Below are positions 45,401 to 53,892 of a stretch of DNA of 64,000 nucleotides, one piece after another; position 1 is the stretch's first letter; every line of letters begins with the position of its first letter. Origin of the DNA: Bradyrhizobium sp. CCBAU 53340. Lineage in GTDB: Bacteria > Pseudomonadota > Alphaproteobacteria > Rhizobiales > Xanthobacteraceae. The notes under the pieces were generated by a model, which was not told the origin of the DNA, did no database searches, and saw only the letters and a list, made by a program, of their open reading frames with translations. The stretch covers positions 2,418,001 to 2,482,000 of the forward strand of contig NZ_CP030055.1 of assembly GCF_015291645.1 (NCBI RefSeq), given 5' to 3'. The translations under genes and the position numbers were made by a program.

Positions 45401-45705
45401 TTGAGATCGACCGTGCGCTCGATCAGCGCGAGCATCTCCCCGTACCCTTGATCGTGCTCGGGCAAATTCATCAATGCCACTTCCGCCCCGATCTGGCCGC
45501 GCGCTGCTACAACGAGGCCATCGAGGTGGCGAGCGAGACCGGCGAGCCGCAACAGCTGTTTCCGTGCTATGATGGCCTTGCGACATTGAACCTTGATCGA
45601 GGCGACATGTCCGAGGCCGAGCGATATTTCGCGCTGGCCCATGATGTCTGTGCCCGGCACGGGCTCGATCCTGCAGGGCTGATTGTACTGCCGTTTCTTG
45701 ACTAG
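42421..45705 (+). CDS. Zinc-ribbon, class III cyclase, AAA ATPase and TPR multidomain protein
   Basis: A 1094-residue signalling protein. Residues 1-50 form two zinc ribbons (Cys3, 6, 17, 20 and Cys28, 31, 42, 45). Residues 88-270 are a class III nucleotide cyclase: metal aspartates in FADLSGF (Asp96) and FIGDALL (Asp140), and Asn217 and Arg221 in DTVNTAQRL, so it looks catalytic. An AAA/STAND-type ATPase has Walker A GEAGIGKT (318-325) and LLIIVEDLHWAD as Walker B. From about 700 to the end are TPR-like helices. It has no signal peptide and is cytoplasmic. The input signal is unknown. Confidence 0.85.
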   Translation: MNCSGCGFEVQSGFAFCPKCGTKQPQACPGCGFPCAPDFVYCPKCGVPVGGTRNDHGSGSAQSSSSLQTAQPAFRPQSDNVDGEANRRTITVLFADLSGFTAMSERLDPEVIQTLQNQLFEELTAAVQSFGGFVDKFIGDALLALFGAPAAHEDDPERAVRAALDMISRTALLSERAEAYAGSPLLLHIGINTGHVVAGGLGVGVAKSYSVTGDTVNTAQRLQSMAAPGEVLVGPLTYRLTRHAFAYDSLGEVSLKGKMGSVLVHRLKEQLDTPRTARGLDTLGLNAPLVGRDAELARMIGSLDLACGGAAQLVRLVGEAGIGKTRLVSEFAARIGEEDRFAGLAIRQVSCSPLGEQSYGTLAAVLRSAYGIAQKADAGEAETKVAEALAELGLASDEADRLMPLYLHVLGLGDPNAGLKHVEPEQLRRQIFFAIRTVFERRLALSPLLIIVEDLHWADAVSLEALRFLMDRLERTRLMLVFTHRPVLELDLFGSSRISHTTIRLPPLDDDDGQRLLAAYFSQGWRESPGRLFGRILDRAGGNPLFLEEIIRGLIDAGALECDGAQWRIKSDDAAADIPASIQALLLARLDRLPHQARRLAQEAAVIGPRFDAATLGAAATEPATAEAGLELLCDAEIIEEIAGSNSISLRTYRFTQTMLQDVIYQNLLLQRRIELHGRIGAALERLYGHEPERLEDLILLGHHFSLSASRPKGARYLRAAGDRARASYANDDALRFYQQSLAVLSTGSGWEVERLILYECIADLCRVAGRRSTAEEHYRCALEGHRTAQDRLGEARIHRKLGRLFWDAGKRVSAETHYADAAERLSEINAPIEWAHLLQERGRLAFRMGDHGAAARWADEALGYARSVPADTDEPAELEAARAIAEALNTKAVALARLGRHLEAVREVEQSVAAAEAAGLFNVACRGYTNLGVLYTIVDPAKAVEVCRRGLDVARRTGDLGFQARLLANLAVACCTFTDRCTEEGVPAAEKAIEIDRALDQREHLPVPLIVLGQIHQCHFRPDLAARCYNEAIEVASETGEPQQLFPCYDGLATLNLDRGDMSEAERYFALAHDVCARHGLDPAGLIVLPFLD

Positions 45706-45726
45706 CCAATGTGAGGGATTTCAACC

Positions 45727-46410
45727 ATGTCAGAACATCATGTGGATGGAACACTTCAGCCGGGCGATCGCGCACCGAACATCGTCCTGGACGCCATCAC
45801 ACGCGAAGGAAAGATCGCGCTGGAGGATTATCGCGGGCATAGTCCGATTTTGGTGGGCTTGTTTCGCGGCCTGCACTGCCCGTTCTGCCGGCGCCATATT
45901 GCGGCGCAGGCGCAGCTTGACGGGGCGCTGCGCGGGAAGGGCATCGAGACTCTCACGGTCGTCAACACGCCGATCGACCGGGCGCGATTGTATTTCCGCT
46001 ATCATCCACTACCAAATCTGCTCGCGGCCGCCGACCCCGATCGGGTCTCACACCGTGCATTCGGCCTGCCCAATATCGAGTTCACGCAGAACGAGACGGA
46101 GTGGCCGCGTAAGGTCGGCATGGATGTGCTCATGAGCATGCCACCAGTCGATATGCCCGGCGAATTGCCTGGGCCGATGGCTCGGCCGGCGGCCGCCGAG
46201 TACCTCAACAACAAGGACGGATATGAAATGACCGACGCCGATCAGCGCATGGCAGCAACCGGCACGGGCCAGCTGTTCGGCCAGTTCCTGCTCGATCGGG
46301 AGGGGATCGTGCGCTGGACCTTTACCGAGGTTCCGGACGGCGGTCAGCGAATGTTCGGAGCGCCGAGCCCGCAGGAGCTGATGTCGGCGGCCTCGCAACT
46401 GGCGGGCTAG
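45727..46410 (+). CDS. Peroxiredoxin-like thioredoxin-fold protein
   Basis: A 227-residue protein. The N-terminus LQPGDRAPNIVLDAITREGK is the AhpC/TSA opening, followed by LVGLFRGLHCPFCRRHIAAQ, which has a CPFC redox pair rather than the TxxC of classic peroxiredoxins. The C-terminal part ends with FLLDREGIVRWTFTEV. GAGGGATT precedes ATG 45727, 21 bases after the cyclase gene, so the two may be co-transcribed. It is probably a thiol peroxidase or disulfide reductase, not a proven one. Confidence 0.75.
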   Translation: MSEHHVDGTLQPGDRAPNIVLDAITREGKIALEDYRGHSPILVGLFRGLHCPFCRRHIAAQAQLDGALRGKGIETLTVVNTPIDRARLYFRYHPLPNLLAAADPDRVSHRAFGLPNIEFTQNETEWPRKVGMDVLMSMPPVDMPGELPGPMARPAAAEYLNNKDGYEMTDADQRMAATGTGQLFGQFLLDREGIVRWTFTEVPDGGQRMFGAPSPQELMSAASQLAG

Positions 46411-46428
46411 GCATCGCTGCCTGGCGGT

Positions 46429-47265
46429 TCACTCCGCCACCTTCGGTCGTTCGGCCATCGCCGCGGCCATCGCCGAGATCAGCGGGCGCATGAAATAGGC
46501 GTCTTCCGCCGGCGAGACATCCGTGCGCAGGCCATGCGCGGCGAGCTCGCCGGAAACTGCCGGGCCTACCGACGCAATGAGGGTTCGTTCGAATCCCGCG
46601 CGCAGCTTCGCCTCGCTGCCATGCGCCTTCGCGGCTTCGATCAGGCGGCGGACCTGGCCGAGATTGGTCAGTGCGATGGAATCGATCCGGCCCGCGGCCA
46701 TCTCGTCGATGGCGGCGACGATGTTGGCGTCCGCTGCCTTGGAGTCATAGACATAGGGCAGGACCGTATCGACCTCTGCACCTTGCGCGGCAAGCGCGCC
46801 GGTCAGCGCGCTGTGATCCTTGTCCGGATAGAGTTGAAGGCCGAGGCGATGCCCTTTCAAATCGAGCTTGCCCAGCATCCCGATCACGCCCTCGGTGGTC
46901 GGCTTCTCCGTGGTCTGCTGCGCTTCCAGCGAGATCTCGCGCAGTGCCTTGCCGGGTTTCGGCCCGCGGGTGAATTTTCGTGATTTGGCGAGCGCGGCGA
47001 CAAGGGCCTGGTTGAGCCCGCGAGCGCGCGCGAGCTTCATGATCCGCCGCAGGCCTTCGCCGGTCATCAGCACGAGGTCGTCGAACGGTTTGTCGATGGC
47101 GCGGCGGATCCAGGCTTCGACCGGGGCGGGGTCCGGCGCATCCTGGATGGTGAACATCGGGCATTGCACGACCTCGGCACCTTGCTCGGCCAGGAGCTTC
47201 GAGAACTGCGCCTCCTCGCGGGTCTCCAGGATCAGGATGCGGGTGCCGTTCAAACGGTCGGCCAT
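46429..47265 (-). CDS. Uroporphyrinogen-III synthase family protein (HemD-like)
   Basis: A 278-residue two-lobed protein. It has RILILETREEAQFSKLLAEQGAEVVQCPMF in lobe one, DDLVLMTGEGLRRI, then lobe two from KGHRLGLQLYPDKDHSALTGALAAQGAEV to SVGPAVSGELAAHGL, the usual HemD pattern. HemD closes hydroxymethylbilane to uroporphyrinogen III. The gene is not next to other haem genes. The start is ATG 47265, in preference to 47307, as MADRLNGTRIL matches the family. Confidence 0.75.
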   Translation of the reverse strand: MADRLNGTRILILETREEAQFSKLLAEQGAEVVQCPMFTIQDAPDPAPVEAWIRRAIDKPFDDLVLMTGEGLRRIMKLARARGLNQALVAALAKSRKFTRGPKPGKALREISLEAQQTTEKPTTEGVIGMLGKLDLKGHRLGLQLYPDKDHSALTGALAAQGAEVDTVLPYVYDSKAADANIVAAIDEMAAGRIDSIALTNLGQVRRLIEAAKAHGSEAKLRAGFERTLIASVGPAVSGELAAHGLRTDVSPAEDAYFMRPLISAMAAAMAERPKVAE

Positions 47266-47426
47266 GGGCGTGCTCCGGTCAGTCCAAAATCGCAATCGTC
47301 CGTTCATCCTGACTCCGTCGTCGGGATTGGCGCAAGGGTCGCCTCGGTGCTAGAGCAGGGCGCAAATCGCGGGTCGTTCCGCGCGGCCTGCCCAAACCTT
47401 CGTCAAGAACCCTCTCTTCAACAGCC

Positions 47427-48290
47427 ATGCCCGATCATCAATACGTTCTGACCCTGTCCTGTCCGGATCGTCCCGGCATCGTCTCGGCGGTCTCGACCTT
47501 CCTGGCGAACTCCGGACAGAACATTCTCGACGCCCAGCAGTTCGACGACGTCGAGACCAAGAAATTCTTCATGCGCGTGGTGTTCACCGCGGCCGATCTC
47601 GCCGTGGAACTGGCCGCGCTCCAGACCGGCTTTGCCGCGATCGCCGAGCGCTTCGGCATGGAATGGCAGATGCGCGACCGCGCCGCGCATCGCAAGGTGA
47701 TGCTGCTGGTGTCGAAGTCCGACCATTGCCTGGTCGACATCCTCTATCGTTGGCGCACCGGCGAATTGCCGATGACACTTGCCGCGATCGTCTCCAACCA
47801 TCCGCGCGAGGTCTATGCCGGGCTCGATTTCGGCAGCATCCCGTTCCATTATCTGCCCGTCACCAAGGAGACCAAGAGCGAGCAGGAGGCACAGATCCTC
47901 GATCTCGTCGCCAAAACGGGGACCGATCTCGTGGTGCTCGCCCGCTATATGCAGATCCTGTCGGATAATCTGTCGGCAAAGCTCTCGGGGCGCTGCATCA
48001 ACATCCACCACTCGTTTTTGCCGGGCTTCAAGGGCGCAAAGCCCTATCACCAGGCTCATGAGCGCGGCGTCAAGCTGATCGGCGCCACCGCCCATTATGT
48101 CACGCGAGATCTCGACGAAGGCCCGATCATCGACCAGGACGTTGAGCGCATCAGCCACCGCGACACGCCGGAAGATCTCGTCCGCAAGGGCCGCGACATC
48201 GAGCGCCGCGTGCTCGCGCGCGCGATCCGCTACCATCTCGACGACCGCGTCATCCTCAACAGCCGCAAGACCGTGGTGTTCGTGGATTGA
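47427..48290 (+). CDS. purU: Formyltetrahydrofolate deformylase
   Basis: A 287-residue protein with an N-terminal ACT domain ([20 protein letters not shown] to about residue 80) and a C-terminal formyltransferase-like domain with [19 protein letters not shown] and [20 protein letters not shown], holding the Asn, His and Asp of the active site. It hydrolyses 10-formyl-THF to THF and formate, feeding purine synthesis and C1 balance. The length and both domains are complete. It diverges from the HemD-like gene. Confidence 0.92.
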   Translation: MPDHQYVLTLSCPDRPGIVSAVSTFLANSGQNILDAQQFDDVETKKFFMRVVFTAADLAVELAALQTGFAAIAERFGMEWQMRDRAAHRKVMLLVSKSDHCLVDILYRWRTGELPMTLAAIVSNHPREVYAGLDFGSIPFHYLPVTKETKSEQEAQILDLVAKTGTDLVVLARYMQILSDNLSAKLSGRCINIHHSFLPGFKGAKPYHQAHERGVKLIGATAHYVTRDLDEGPIIDQDVERISHRDTPEDLVRKGRDIERRVLARAIRYHLDDRVILNSRKTVVFVD

Positions 48291-48305
48291 TGGCTCTTCA
48301 CCTCT

Positions 48306-48319
48306 CCCCGCAAGCGGGG
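48306..48319. repeat. GC-rich hairpin fragment after purU
   Basis: CCCCGC-AA-GCGGGG with flanking CTCT and GAGGGAG matches part of the repeat family seen at 50339-50460. No T-run follows, so terminator function is uncertain. Confidence 0.55.
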
Positions 48320-48336
48320 CGAGGGAGCCCTGCGCC

Positions 48337-48621
48337 TCAGTGCACCGCCTCGTTCGACGTCGACCCGGTCGCACCCTTCTGCGCCTGCTCTTCCTTCTCG
48401 CGATCGGCCGCGGGCATCAGCCGCTTGCGCTCGCGCTCCTTCATGTAGGCGTCGTATTGCGGCGTGCCCGGCCGGGGCGGTGCGTCCGCTGGCAGGCCGC
48501 CAGCCCATTGCGGGACGTAGTCGCCCATGCCGGCCGAGAGCTTCTCGTTGACCGTGCCGCAGCCAGCCAGCCCCGCGGCGAGTGCGATCAGGATCAGCAG
48601 AGAACGAAAACGCATGGACAT
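48337..48621 (-). CDS. Small lipoprotein of unknown function
   Basis: A 94-residue exported lipoprotein. The signal peptide MSMRFRSLLILIALAAGLAG ends in the lipobox LAGC (Cys21), so it should be lipidated and anchored in a membrane. The mature part is short and hydrophilic, with YDAYMKERERKRLMPAADRE, a sequence seen in uncharacterised bradyrhizobial proteins. It faces purU across a short gap with a GC-rich hairpin. Function unknown. Confidence 0.75.
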   Translation of the reverse strand: MSMRFRSLLILIALAAGLAGCGTVNEKLSAGMGDYVPQWAGGLPADAPPRPGTPQYDAYMKERERKRLMPAADREKEEQAQKGATGSTSNEAVH

Positions 48622-48870
48622 CGTGCGGGCGCCGGAATCGGAGTGGTCGGACGCCGGATAACCAGCGGTCAGGGATGGTAGTCTTCAACAAGGTAAAATT
48701 GGCTTATTCGAGATAGGTAAAAAAATACCAAAGTGTCGCGCCCGTTTTGTTCGCCGATGTCCGGATTCTGCAAATGAAAGGCGAAATCCTCCATCCACGC
48801 CTCCTGCCGCCTTTCTAGATTGCCGCCGTGGGCTCGCGACAATCTGGCCTTATCGGCAGGGGCTTTTTCG

Positions 48871-48906
48871 TTGACAGGTCCATTTTATTTGTACAATCGT
48901 ACAAAT
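48871..48906 (+). promoter_or_regulatory. Sigma-70-like promoter overlapped by a 20-base palindrome
   Basis: TTGACA (48871-48876) and TACAAT (48892-48897) are 15 bases apart. A perfect inverted repeat ATTTGTAC-AATC-GTACAAAT (48887-48906) covers the -10 box, so a dimeric repressor bound there would block transcription. It lies about 240 bases upstream of the substrate-binding protein gene at 49145 with no other gene in between. Confidence 0.55.
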
Positions 48907-49144
48907 GGCGCGGCCGAGATCGATGTGCGCTGGTTACCTGGTCGTAACCGCGACATCGCGTCCCGTCGCCATGAATCGGAACGCACGGTTTGCGCCGAAT
49001 GGTCGCCGAACGTCCGATTGACAATGAAGGCGCGAAAGACGCCATGTGACGCGCGACATCGCTCGTGCGTGGGCTAAAGTGAGGCAAGGACCGGGCACTC
49101 GGTCTGGCGCACAAGAGTTAAGGAATGAAGGGGAGGGACATCTG

Positions 49145-50323
49145 ATGTTCGAACGCAAACAGTTTTCTCGCACGGCCGTTCTTGCCGCCATCACCGGTCT
49201 CGCGGCCGTTGCGCCTGCCAAGGCGGAAGACACCGTCAAGGTCGGCATGATCCTGCCGATGACCGGTGGCCAGGCCTCGACCGGCAAGCAGATCGAGAAC
49301 GCGATCAAGCTCTACATGCAGCAGAACGGTGATACCGTCGCCGGCAAGAAGATCGAAATCATCGTCAAGGACGATGCGGCGATCCCGGACAAGACCAAGA
49401 CCGCCGCGCAGGAGCTGATCGTCAACGACAAGGTCAATTTCATCGGCGGCTTTGGCGTGACGCCGGCGGCGCTCGCGGCCGCGCCACTGGCGACGCAGGC
49501 CAAGATTCCCGAGGTCGTGATGGCGGCCGGCACCTCCATCATCACCGAGCGCTCGCCCTATATCGTGCGCACCAGCTTCACGCTGGCGCAGTCCTCGACC
49601 ATCATCGGCGACTGGGCGGTGAAGAACGGCATCAAGAAGGTGGCGACGCTGACCTCCGACTACGCGCCGGGCAATGACGCGCTCAACTTCTTTAAGGAAC
49701 ACTTCACCGCCGGCGGCGGCGAGGTGGTCGAAGAGGTCAAGACGCCGCTCGCCAACCCCGACTTCGCGCCGTTCCTGCAGCGCATGAAGGATGCCAAGCC
49801 GGACGCGATCTTCGTGTTCGTGCCGGCGGGCCAGGGCGGCAACTTCATGAAGCAATATGCCGAGCGCGGCCTCGACAAGGCCGGCATCAAGGTGATCGGA
49901 CCGGGCGACGTCACCGACGACGATCTGCTCAACAACATGGGCGATGCCGTGCTCGGGACCGTGACCGCGCATATCTATTCGGCCGCGCACCCCTCGCAGA
50001 TGAACAAGGACTTCGTCGCCGCCTACAAGAAGGCGTTCGGCAATCGTCCGGGCTTCATGGCGGTGAGCGGCTATGATGGCATCCACCTGATCTATGAGGC
50101 GCTCAAGAAGACCAATGGCGACACCGACGGTACCAAGCTGGTCGAAGCCATGAAGGGTCAGAAGTGGGAGAGCCCGCGCGGCCCGATCTCGATCGATCCG
50201 GAGACGCGTGACATCATCCAGAACGTCTACATCCGCAAGGTCGAGAAGACCGACGGCGAACTCTTCAATGTCGAGTTCCAGACCTTTGAGGCCGTCAAAG
50301 ATCTCGGCAAGACCAAGAAGTGA
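49145..50323 (+). CDS. Substrate-binding protein of a Liv-type ABC transporter, operon 2
   Basis: A 392-residue type I periplasmic binding protein. A signal peptide covers FERKQFSRTAVLAAITGLAA to about AKAE, then TVKVGMILPMTGGQASTGKQ begins the first domain; GGFGVTPAALAAAPLATQAK and AGTSIITERSPYIVRTSF are ligand-site regions. ATG 49145 with GGGGAGGGA upstream is preferred over a longer frame to 49046. It leads a five-gene transporter operon with an unrelated sixth gene. A repeat element follows it, as often for highly expressed binding proteins. Confidence 0.88.
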   Translation: MFERKQFSRTAVLAAITGLAAVAPAKAEDTVKVGMILPMTGGQASTGKQIENAIKLYMQQNGDTVAGKKIEIIVKDDAAIPDKTKTAAQELIVNDKVNFIGGFGVTPAALAAAPLATQAKIPEVVMAAGTSIITERSPYIVRTSFTLAQSSTIIGDWAVKNGIKKVATLTSDYAPGNDALNFFKEHFTAGGGEVVEEVKTPLANPDFAPFLQRMKDAKPDAIFVFVPAGQGGNFMKQYAERGLDKAGIKVIGPGDVTDDDLLNNMGDAVLGTVTAHIYSAAHPSQMNKDFVAAYKKAFGNRPGFMAVSGYDGIHLIYEALKKTNGDTDGTKLVEAMKGQKWESPRGPISIDPETRDIIQNVYIRKVEKTDGELFNVEFQTFEAVKDLGKTKK

Positions 50324-50338
50324 CCAGCTTCTTCTAAA

Positions 50339-50460
50339 CCTCTTCCGCTTGCGGGAGAGGCCGGCGCGAAGCGCCGGGTGAGGGCTCTCTCCTCTGGGGG
50401 AGTCTTCGTTGTGGAGGCACCCTCTCCCCAGCCCTCCCCCGCAAGCGGGGGAGGGAGTGC
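50339..50460. repeat. REP-like multi-hairpin element between binding-protein and permease genes
   Basis: It contains CCTCTTCC/GGGAGAGG, CCGGCGC/GCGCCGG with a 3-base loop, and an 11-bp hairpin CCCTCCCCCGC-AA-GCGGGGGAGGG (50432-50455). Its position suggests uncoupling of high binding-protein mRNA from lower permease mRNA. Confidence 0.75.
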
Positions 50461-50502
50461 AGCACGGCACTTGGCTACATCTCAGGTGATATTCGACGCG
50501 CG

Positions 50503-51372
50503 ATGACCTCAATCCTCACCAATCTGTTCGATGGCGTCGCCTACGGCATGCTGCTGTTCGTGCTTGCCTGCGGGCTCGCGGTCACGCTCGGCCTGATGAA
50601 CTTCGTCAATCTCGCCCATGGCGCCTTCGCCATGGCCGGCGGCTATGTCTGCATGATGCTGGTGAACCAGCACGGATGGCCGTTCTTCGCGGCATTGCCG
50701 CTCGCCTTCGTCTCGTCCGCGGTGATCGGAATCGCGCTCGAGCGCACGCTCTATCGTCATCTCTACACGCGCAGTCATCTCGACCAGGTGCTGTTCACTA
50801 TCGGCCTGACCTTCATGTCGGTCGCGGCCGTGGACTATATCCAGGGCTCCTCCCGTGTCTTCATCAATCTGCCGGCTGCGCTGCAGGGCCAGTTCGATGT
50901 GTTCGGGGTCGGTATCGGCCGCTACCGGTTGATGATCATCGTGATCTGCGGCCTGCTCACGATCGGTCTGCAGATGGTGCTGGCCAAGACCCGCTTCGGC
51001 AGCCGTCTGCGCGCCGCCGTCGATGATCCGCGCGCCGCGAGCGGCCTTGGCATCAACGTGCCGCAAGTGTTCGCCTTCACCTTTGCCTTCGGATGCGGGC
51101 TCGCCGGCCTCGGTGGCGCGCTGAGCGCCGAGATCCTCGGCCTCGATCCGTATTTCCCGCTGAAGTTCATGATCTACTTCCTGATCGTGGTCACCGTCGG
51201 CGGCTCATCCTCGATAACTGGCCCATTCCTCGCCTCGCTTCTGCTCGGCATCGGCGACGTCGCCGGCAAATATTACGTGCCGAAGATGGGCCCCTTCGTG
51301 ATCTACACCATGATGATCGTGATCCTGATCTGGCGCCCGAACGGCCTGTTCGGCCGCACGGCCGCGCGTTGA
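50503..51372 (+). CDS. Liv-type ABC permease (LivH-like), operon 2
   Basis: A 289-residue inner-membrane permease with about eight segments. It has the LivH start LTNLFDGVAYGMLLFVLACG, the loop MNFVNLAHGAFAMAGGYV and VVTVGGSSSITGPFLASLLLG. ATG 50503 is the likely start. The LivM-like gene follows after eight bases, so both permeases are co-translated. Confidence 0.88.
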   Translation: MTSILTNLFDGVAYGMLLFVLACGLAVTLGLMNFVNLAHGAFAMAGGYVCMMLVNQHGWPFFAALPLAFVSSAVIGIALERTLYRHLYTRSHLDQVLFTIGLTFMSVAAVDYIQGSSRVFINLPAALQGQFDVFGVGIGRYRLMIIVICGLLTIGLQMVLAKTRFGSRLRAAVDDPRAASGLGINVPQVFAFTFAFGCGLAGLGGALSAEILGLDPYFPLKFMIYFLIVVTVGGSSSITGPFLASLLLGIGDVAGKYYVPKMGPFVIYTMMIVILIWRPNGLFGRTAAR

Positions 51373-51380
51373 GCTTGCCG

Positions 51381-52409
51381 ATGAGCGCTTCTTCCGACGT
51401 CGGTTATCACGCCCAGCGGCAGGCGCGCTGGCATTATGGCGAGGTTGCCTTCTGGCTCGTCGTGCTCGCCTGCGGCTTCCTGTTTCCCACACGCTATCTC
51501 ATCATGACCGACATCCTGCGGCTGGCGCTGTTTGCGATGTCGCTCGATCTCATCCTCGGCTATGCCGGCATCGTCTCGCTCGGCCATGCCGCCTTCTTCG
51601 GTGTCGGCGCCTATGCCGCGGGATTGCTGGCGCTGCACGGCGTTATCAATGAGCCCGTGCTCGCCTTGATCGCGGCGGGCCTGGCCGCGATGGTGCTCGG
51701 CTTCGCCACCAGCTTCCTGGTGATCCGCGGCGTTGATCTCACCCGGCTGATGGTGACGCTCGGCATCGCGCTGCTGCTGGAGGCGCTCGCCGAGCGCTTC
51801 TCCAACGTCACCGGCGGTACCGACGGCCTGCAGGGCATCGAGATGCAGCCGATCCTGGGCGCCATCCCGTTCGACATGTTCGGCAAGGCCGGCTTCTTCT
51901 ACTCGCTGGCCGTGTTGTTACTGCTGTTCCTGCTCGCGCGTCGCATCGTGCACTCGCCGTTCGGCCTGTCGCTGCGCGCGATCAAGAACAATCCATTGCG
52001 TGCAGCCGCCATCGGCATCCCCGTCAATCGCCGCCTGATCGCCATCTATACGTTAGCTGCGTTCTATGCCGGCATCGCGGGCGCGCTGTTCACCCAGACC
52101 ACCGCGATCGCCTCGCTCGACGTGTTCGCCTTCGAGCGTTCCGCCGATCTGATGCTGGTGCTCGTCATTGGCGGCACCGGCTATCTCTATGGCGGACTGA
52201 TTGGAGCTGTGATCTTCCGCATGCTCCAGGAAGTGTTCTCCACCATCACTCCGCAATATTGGCAATTCTGGATCGGCCTCGTGCTGGTCGTGATCGTGCT
52301 GGTCGGCCGCCAGCGGCTGCATCGCTGGGTGCTTTACGTGCCGAACCTGATCATCAAGCAGGTGATGGGACGCAAAGCCGTCGTCGCCGTGCCGGAGGGC
52401 GACGCATGA
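51381..52409 (+). CDS. Liv-type ABC permease (LivM-like), operon 2
   Basis: A 342-residue inner-membrane permease. It has the LivM loop LDLILGYAGIVSLGHAAFFGVGAY and LVIGGTGYLYGGLIGAVIF near the C-terminus. ATG 51381 gives MSASSDVGYH; the open frame to 51093 overlaps the LivH-like gene and is not real. Its stop overlaps the LivG-like start (ATGA at 52406). Confidence 0.88.
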   Translation: MSASSDVGYHAQRQARWHYGEVAFWLVVLACGFLFPTRYLIMTDILRLALFAMSLDLILGYAGIVSLGHAAFFGVGAYAAGLLALHGVINEPVLALIAAGLAAMVLGFATSFLVIRGVDLTRLMVTLGIALLLEALAERFSNVTGGTDGLQGIEMQPILGAIPFDMFGKAGFFYSLAVLLLLFLLARRIVHSPFGLSLRAIKNNPLRAAAIGIPVNRRLIAIYTLAAFYAGIAGALFTQTTAIASLDVFAFERSADLMLVLVIGGTGYLYGGLIGAVIFRMLQEVFSTITPQYWQFWIGLVLVVIVLVGRQRLHRWVLYVPNLIIKQVMGRKAVVAVPEGDA

Positions 52410-53161
52410 CCATCGCGCTCGAAACGCGGAATCTCGAAAAGACGTTTGGCGGTCTGCGCGTCACGCGCGACCTGTCGCTCAGGATCGAGCAGGGCGCCCG
52501 TCACGCGCTGATCGGCCCGAACGGCGCCGGCAAGACCACTGTGATCAACCAGCTCACCGGCGTGCTCAGGCCGAATTCGGGTCGCATCCTGCTCGAGGGC
52601 CAGGATATCACCGACCTGCCCGTGCACAAGCGCGTGCTGCGCGGCCTGTCGCGCACCTTCCAGATCAACCAGCTCTATCCTGATCTCACCCCGCTCGAGA
52701 CCATCGGACTTGCCGTCTCCGAGCGCCTCGGCCATGGCGGCGACTGGTGGCGGCGGATGGGCACGCGCAGCGACGTCAACGGCGAGATCGCCGATCTCCT
52801 GGCGCGCTTCCATCTGCTTGATGTCATGAACGAGCAGACCGTCACGTTGCCTTACGGCAAGCAGCGCCTGCTCGAGATCGCGGTCGCAATTGCCGCCAAG
52901 CCACGCGTGCTGCTGCTCGACGAGCCCGCCGCTGGCGTGCCCGAGAGCGAGCGGCATGACATTCTCGCGGTCGTCGGCGCGCTGCCGCGCGACGTCACGG
53001 TGCTCTTGATCGAACATGACATGGACCTCGTGTTCTCATTCGCCGACCGCATCTCGGTGCTGGTCTCCGGCGCACTGCTCACCGAAGGGCCGCCCGACCA
53101 GGTCGCGCGTGATCCGCAGGTGAAGGCGGTCTATCTCGGCGAGGAGGCGGTCAATGTCTGA
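52406..53161 (+). CDS. Liv-type ABC transporter ATP-binding protein (LivG-like), operon 2
   Basis: A 251-residue ABC ATPase with Walker A GPNGAGKT at 37-44, the LivG-type VHKRVLRGLSRTFQINQLY, the signature region LPYGKQRLLEIAVAIA, Walker B VLLLDEPAAGVP and LIEHDMDLVFSF. It starts in overlap with the LivM-like stop and overlaps the next gene by eight bases. Confidence 0.9.
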   Translation: MTIALETRNLEKTFGGLRVTRDLSLRIEQGARHALIGPNGAGKTTVINQLTGVLRPNSGRILLEGQDITDLPVHKRVLRGLSRTFQINQLYPDLTPLETIGLAVSERLGHGGDWWRRMGTRSDVNGEIADLLARFHLLDVMNEQTVTLPYGKQRLLEIAVAIAAKPRVLLLDEPAAGVPESERHDILAVVGALPRDVTVLLIEHDMDLVFSFADRISVLVSGALLTEGPPDQVARDPQVKAVYLGEEAVNV

Positions 53162-53870
53162 CCTGCTCGCGATCGACCAGCTCCGCGCGGGCTATGGCGA
53201 GGCGGTGGTGCTGCCCAACATGTCCTTGCGCCTTGCCGAAGGCCAGGTGCTGGCACTGCTCGGGCGCAACGGCACCGGCAAGACGACGCTGATCAATTCC
53301 ATTGTCGGCGTCACCCGCCGCTTCTCCGGCACTGTCGGGCTCGCGGGCACCGACGTCACCTCGCTCCGGCCGGACCAGCGGGCGCGCGCCGGCATCGGCT
53401 GGGTCCCGCAGGAGCGCAACATCTTCCGTTCGCTGACGGTGGAAGAGAACATGACCGCGGTGGCGCAGCCCGGTCCCTGGACCGTCGAGAAGGTTTACGA
53501 GATGTTTCCGCGGCTGAAGGAACGCCGCAGCAATTTCGGCAACCAGCTCTCCGGCGGCGAGCAGCAGATGCTGGCGATCGGCCGCGCGCTGACACTCAAC
53601 CCGAAGGTCCTGCTGCTGGACGAGCCGACCGAGGGCCTGGCCCCCATCATCGTCGAGGAATTGCTCAAGGCGATCGGCACCATCACCCGAGCCGGCGGCA
53701 TCTGCTCGATCATTGTCGAGCAGAATGCCCAAAAGATTCTCGGGCTTGCCGACCGCGTTGTGATATTGGAGCGCGGAACGATCGTCCACGACGCCCCGAG
53801 CGCCGCGCTGAAGGCCGACCCATCGGTCCTGGAGCGCCACCTCGGCGTCGCAGGTGCAGCGGCCCACTAA
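53154..53870 (+). CDS. Liv-type ABC transporter ATP-binding protein (LivF-like), operon 2
   Basis: A 238-residue ABC ATPase: GRNGTGKTTL Walker A, IGWVPQERNIFRSLTVEEN Q-loop region, LSGGEQQMLAIGRAL signature, VLLLDEPTEGLAP Walker B. Walker A has Thr-Gly where most LivF have Ala-Gly. It completes the transporter; the MetE-like gene follows 22 bases later with its own ribosome site. Confidence 0.9.
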   Translation: MSDLLAIDQLRAGYGEAVVLPNMSLRLAEGQVLALLGRNGTGKTTLINSIVGVTRRFSGTVGLAGTDVTSLRPDQRARAGIGWVPQERNIFRSLTVEENMTAVAQPGPWTVEKVYEMFPRLKERRSNFGNQLSGGEQQMLAIGRALTLNPKVLLLDEPTEGLAPIIVEELLKAIGTITRAGGICSIIVEQNAQKILGLADRVVILERGTIVHDAPSAALKADPSVLERHLGVAGAAAH

Positions 53871-53892
53871 GAAATATCTTGGGAGTAAAGAA

